From CAYVQF01 sp964454015 (GTDB lineage Bacteria > Myxococcota_A > Bradymonadia > UBA4248): 64,000 bases of DNA. The DNA lies in the NCBI GenBank assembly GCA_964454015.1, contig CAYVQF010000029.1, positions 3,791-67,790 of the forward strand, in the 5' to 3' direction. Positions 60,742 to 64,000 of this stretch are shown here, in pieces (position 1 is the first letter of the stretch; the number at the start of each line of letters is the position of its first letter). Below the pieces are notes generated by a model. It was not told the DNA's origin. It searched no databases and worked only from the letters and a program-made list of their open reading frames with translations. Both the position numbers and the translations under genes were made by a program.

Positions 60742-63700
60742 GCTGTTACGGAAAGATTGCGGCCCAGGTGCTCTTGGAACGACTGTCGGCGCGGCCCGTG
60801 CAGAGCTCAGGACGCCACGTGATCGACCATCTCGGTGCTGAGGAGCGCCGCGACCTCTTCGACGCCCTCATGCAACGCGCCCAGGGACGCGTGCAGATCG
60901 CCGTCGGTGAGAGCCCCTTCACCTTGGCGGCCGTGCCCATGGCCACAGCCGACCTCATCCCCTTTCTGGAGGGTGAGGGCGCTGAGCAGCCCCTGGCCAA
61001 CGTGGGCACCCAGGGCTTTGCCTCTGCGCTGCGCGATCATTTCGGCACGGGTCAACCGACGCGCCCCAGGATCCTCCTCACTTTGGTCGGGCAGGGCAAC
61101 GAGACCCAGCACAGCGCCCGCGAACAAGGCGTTGATGGGGGCCTCTTGCCCTTTGCGGACCTGGTGCAGGCCTTGCTCGTCAGCCACCAGGTGGGCACGC
61201 AGGATCCGCGCTGGCCAGTCGCGCAGACCTATCTCGAGGTGCTGCAGCGGCAACCCGTCGCCGCTGCCACAGCGCGCCGCCACCAGCTCGAGTGCCTGGA
61301 CCGTTACCTCAGCGAGGTCGGCGCGGCGCCAGAGAAGCGCGGCGCCGCGCTGCCGCTCCTCGAGCTCTTCTTGGCCGATGACCACCCCGACTGCGTCGCT
61401 GGACCACCCCTGGGTATGGATCCCGATGCGTCGCGGCTGCAGGAGAACGCCGCCCTGCGCGCGAAGACGCTGGACATCCTCAACAACCCCTATGTCGATC
61501 ACGAGGAGGAGCTCCAGAGCACCTTCTCCGAGGCGACGGCGGCGGCGATCCTCAAGCATTGGCAGCAAGACCGAGATCTTCATGCGCTGAGACTCGGTCT
61601 CTTCGAGGGCGTTGAAGGCCTTGGCGGCGGGCGCGAAGAGAAGGTCGCATTTCTCCACCAGGAGCTCCAGGTGCGGGGGGCCCAGGGGTGGCATTGGTTT
61701 CTCAAAGACAAGACCCGCATTCTCCTCATCGCGGCTGCGGCTGATGTCTGGGTCGAGCCGGTCTTCTCTGCACCCTTGCCCCAGGGGCAGCACCTCCTCC
61801 AGATCCGCAGGGACCCCAAGCGCGGGGTCCTCGCGGCGCACCCAGCGGCGGTCAAGATCGCTGCGGACCGCGGCCGTGGCCAGGTTCGCTTTCATGCGAA
61901 AGAGGAGATGAGCGTCTACCGCATCGAGCTCAACTGTGGGCCGCGGCGTCTCAAGAAGCCCTCGGACTCATTCTGGGTCGTCGTCTATCGCACCCAAGGC
62001 GCGGAGGTCGCCGCCGAGACCAGCGGAGAGCTCAGCATCGAGGCCCAGGCCTGGGTGCGCAGCGGTGGCGCCGCTGATTTCGATACCTATGACGCCCAGG
62101 GCAACGTCGCCCTGAGCCAACGCTATGAGCGCCAGATCGATGACCCCGTCGAGGGAAATGGAGCCGCCGAAGCAGAAGACCTCGGCGCCGAGAGAGGGCT
62201 GAACGCGAACGTCCAGGTCGAGCTCCCCGACACGGATCTGGTGGTGTCTTTGTTGTGGCGGGAGGAGGATCAAGATTCAGAGACCGTCTTCGGCACCTTT
62301 GAGGAGGCCCTCTACGCCCCAAAGAGCTCGCCGGCCCTGGTGCGGGCGCTGAAAGGGAAGACCCGCTACCTCGGGGCCCTGACCCGGCTCAGCCCCGACG
62401 GCGAACGCTGGCGCGTCGAGGTGGGCTCCGAGCACGCCGTCAAGGTCAAGACGCATCCCCAGACAGAGCTCGCCGTCGCCACCCTCCTGGCCGATCCCGA
62501 GCTGCGCCTGCTCAGTCAAGGCGAAGGCCAGGCCATCCCCTTCTCTGAAGCGTTCTCGCTGCGCTTCCCCGATTTTCTCGCGGCGCGCGACAAGGTCTTC
62601 GCCCGCCTGCTGACCGCCCTCGGCAAGATCCTGAAGCGGAAGGACCAGCGCCGCTCGGCGCCACTACACTTCATCAACCTCTACCCGCTGCGCAACGAGA
62701 TCTCCCGCTACCTGGAAGCGTGGCTCCAAGCCGTGGACGCCCTCGTCGAGGACGCCTCCTCTTCGCGCCTCTACGAGGAGCTGCACCAACTCGATGTGCT
62801 GGTTGACCAGGATCGGCACGGTCTGGTTCGGGAGCTCATCGTGTTGCCTACCCACCCGTGGCTGCTGGCGGCGCTGTTGCGCTTTCAGGACCACATCCAG
62901 CGCGACGTCAGCCAGGCGCGGCCCTTGAAAAACAAGACGGGCTTGGCCCTGTCCCAGGATGAGGTCGAAGAGCTCGCCCCGAGCTTCGCCATTGAAGACT
63001 GGCACCTCCACAACCCCCACCAGCGTTTGCTCGTGAGCCACAGCTCGGCCTTCCATTTCCGTTTTTGTGCCGTCGAGGGCGGCGCTGGTGGCATGCCGGA
63101 ACACATCGATCGCATCGTCGCCAACAAGATTCGCCGTTATCTGGAGATGCACCCTCACCTCTGCCGCGCCTCTCGGACCCTGCGCATGGTCTTCTTCAAC
63201 GCTGGCGATGGCACCATGGCCTTCGAGGGGATTCGCCTGTGGCTCAAGCCTGAGGCGGCGCGGCGCAGCAAAGAGCCTGACGCGCTCAGCACCACCCCCA
63301 ACGTCGAGGTGCTCCTCATCGAGATCGGCCCGCGCTGGGCGAACAGTCAACGTTTCGACGTCTTCTTTCACCGCTACCTGAACCAGAGCGCGGAGAAGGC
63401 CCTGGACGACCTCTTTCTCCAGAAGGTACGTTATCGCAAAGTGCTCCGCGATCCGAAGAAAGGACCGCCATGGGCTCTGGATAGTCAGGACTATGGCCAC
63501 CTCTGCTTCGTCAGTGGCGTCGTCGCGGCGAGCCAACAGCAGGAGATCGATGGTGCCATCAGCCAGGGCTGGGATGGCTGCTTCGCCGATGGGCTGCTGG
63601 CCACCTATCTGCGCCAGATCGAGCCCGAGCAAGGCGACGCCATCACCAGCGTCCGCGGGCTCTGGCTCAGCAAGGGCGACGAGCCCCTGCGGCACGGTAT

Positions 63701-63953
63701 CAAGGCGTTGCTCATGCTCAACCGCAGGGCGCGCTTCTCCGACACCCGCCGTGGCTATGGCATCTACCGCAAGAGCTTGGTCCCCTGCCTGTCTCGCTTT
63801 CCCCTGCTCTATGCCCACGCCGATTGGGTGATCCACCTCGATCGGGAGCTTAGCCTGGAGGCCTTCATCAGCCCCGACAGTGGGCCTGAGCAGCCGCGCA
63901 TCATCGAGTACTCCGATCAGCACCTCCCCTTCAGCCCGGGTTATGACCCCTGA
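60738..63953 (+). CDS. DptH-like large protein without visible ATPase half
   Basis: 1071 aa from ATG 60738 (ATGA overlap with dptG-like). No Walker A is visible anywhere. The last 60 residues, WVIHLDRELSLEAFI then RIIEYSDQHLPFSPGYDP, match the middle of DptH, in which a HerA/FtsK-type translocase half normally follows a GYD motif. Here a stop occurs right after GYDP (63951-63953), and only 47 bases remain in the window, containing stops in one other frame. Either the ATPase half is encoded separately beyond the window, or the gene is truncated or frameshifted. The N-terminal portion (residues about 1-500) has weaker family resemblance. Confidence 0.6.
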   Translation: MSCYGKIAAQVLLERLSARPVQSSGRHVIDHLGAEERRDLFDALMQRAQGRVQIAVGESPFTLAAVPMATADLIPFLEGEGAEQPLANVGTQGFASALRDHFGTGQPTRPRILLTLVGQGNETQHSAREQGVDGGLLPFADLVQALLVSHQVGTQDPRWPVAQTYLEVLQRQPVAAATARRHQLECLDRYLSEVGAAPEKRGAALPLLELFLADDHPDCVAGPPLGMDPDASRLQENAALRAKTLDILNNPYVDHEEELQSTFSEATAAAILKHWQQDRDLHALRLGLFEGVEGLGGGREEKVAFLHQELQVRGAQGWHWFLKDKTRILLIAAAADVWVEPVFSAPLPQGQHLLQIRRDPKRGVLAAHPAAVKIAADRGRGQVRFHAKEEMSVYRIELNCGPRRLKKPSDSFWVVVYRTQGAEVAAETSGELSIEAQAWVRSGGAADFDTYDAQGNVALSQRYERQIDDPVEGNGAAEAEDLGAERGLNANVQVELPDTDLVVSLLWREEDQDSETVFGTFEEALYAPKSSPALVRALKGKTRYLGALTRLSPDGERWRVEVGSEHAVKVKTHPQTELAVATLLADPELRLLSQGEGQAIPFSEAFSLRFPDFLAARDKVFARLLTALGKILKRKDQRRSAPLHFINLYPLRNEISRYLEAWLQAVDALVEDASSSRLYEELHQLDVLVDQDRHGLVRELIVLPTHPWLLAALLRFQDHIQRDVSQARPLKNKTGLALSQDEVEELAPSFAIEDWHLHNPHQRLLVSHSSAFHFRFCAVEGGAGGMPEHIDRIVANKIRRYLEMHPHLCRASRTLRMVFFNAGDGTMAFEGIRLWLKPEAARRSKEPDALSTTPNVEVLLIEIGPRWANSQRFDVFFHRYLNQSAEKALDDLFLQKVRYRKVLRDPKKGPPWALDSQDYGHLCFVSGVVAASQQQEIDGAISQGWDGCFADGLLATYLRQIEPEQGDAITSVRGLWLSKGDEPLRHGIKALLMLNRRARFSDTRRGYGIYRKSLVPCLSRFPLLYAHADWVIHLDRELSLEAFISPDSGPEQPRIIEYSDQHLPFSPGYDP

Positions 63954-63973
63954 TCCACGGTCAAGAAAATAAA

Positions 63974-63995
63974 AAACCCCGTTGTTCTTGGGTTT
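63974..63995 (+). terminator. Possible intrinsic terminator after the DptH-like gene
   Basis: A stem AAACCC (63974-63979) with GGGTTT (63990-63995) and a ten-base loop starts 20 bases after the stop. It is short, and the window ends too soon to see a T-run. Confidence 0.3.
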
Positions 63996-64000
63996 CCAAG

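Overview
The window is 64 kb of GC-rich bacterial chromosome from a draft assembly: two runs of exactly 100 N (3202-3301 and 51486-51585) are scaffold gaps, and both fall inside repeats. The gene content suggests a Myxococcota-type or related 'deltaproteobacterial' organism. Evidence for this is several Hanks-type Ser/Thr kinases with PEGA or low-complexity tails, an FHA-GGDEF diguanylate cyclase, two sigma-54 activators, many lipoproteins with acidic or repetitive linkers, and Dsb-less c-type cytochrome maturation genes with a Cys-type CcmE. This placement is an inference; no rRNA, tRNA, CRISPR array, transposase or prophage was seen.

Layout. 1-2.6 kb: a pmbA/tldD pair, the TldD carrying a Tat/lipoprotein leader. 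2.6-8 kb: a repeat-rich lipoprotein interrupted by a gap, a small secreted helical protein, a class II aldolase-like protein and two sigma-54 activators. 8-9.4 kb: a cupin and a two-cluster ferredoxin behind a clear sigma-54 promoter, divergent from a GAF-type activator. 9.5-14.6 kb: Bpt aminoacyl-transferase, a membrane protein with winged-helix-like repeats, a DUF362 iron-sulfur protein, a polytopic membrane protein and a PEGA protein. 14.6-21.9 kb: envelope lipoproteins, an M48 protease, a parvulin-like foldase and a metallo-beta-lactamase-fold protein that has lost its metal ligands. 22-24.5 kb: a Ser/Thr kinase and a UGM-like flavoprotein. 24.5-32.7 kb (minus): a pseudokinase, a TPR-like membrane protein, an FHA-GGDEF protein, another membrane protein, coaD and an amidohydrolase in one probable operon. 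32.8-40.5 kb (minus): ccmB, ccmA, an unknown exported protein, ccmF, ccmE and a large PEGA kinase just upstream. 40.6-48.1 kb (minus): UbiB-like kinase, AmpG-like permease, class I hydroxylamine reductase (hcp), a YtcJ-type amidohydrolase and a novel repeat protein. 48.3-56 kb (plus): a DUF2804 protein, a membrane metallophosphoesterase, palindromic repeats, an AAA+ ATPase and a degenerate SDR.

The most striking region is 56.2-64 kb. Three tightly coupled genes look like the restriction module of DNA-phosphorothioation (Dnd/Dpt) defence, but the DptF-like NTPase is fused behind a complete Ser/Thr kinase domain, and the DptH-like protein stops just where its translocase half would be expected. 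No dndA-E modification genes lie within the window. A second theme is nitrosative/oxidative stress: hcp and its usual partner ferredoxin/cupin are present but about 35 kb apart, each with its own distinct regulatory signal.
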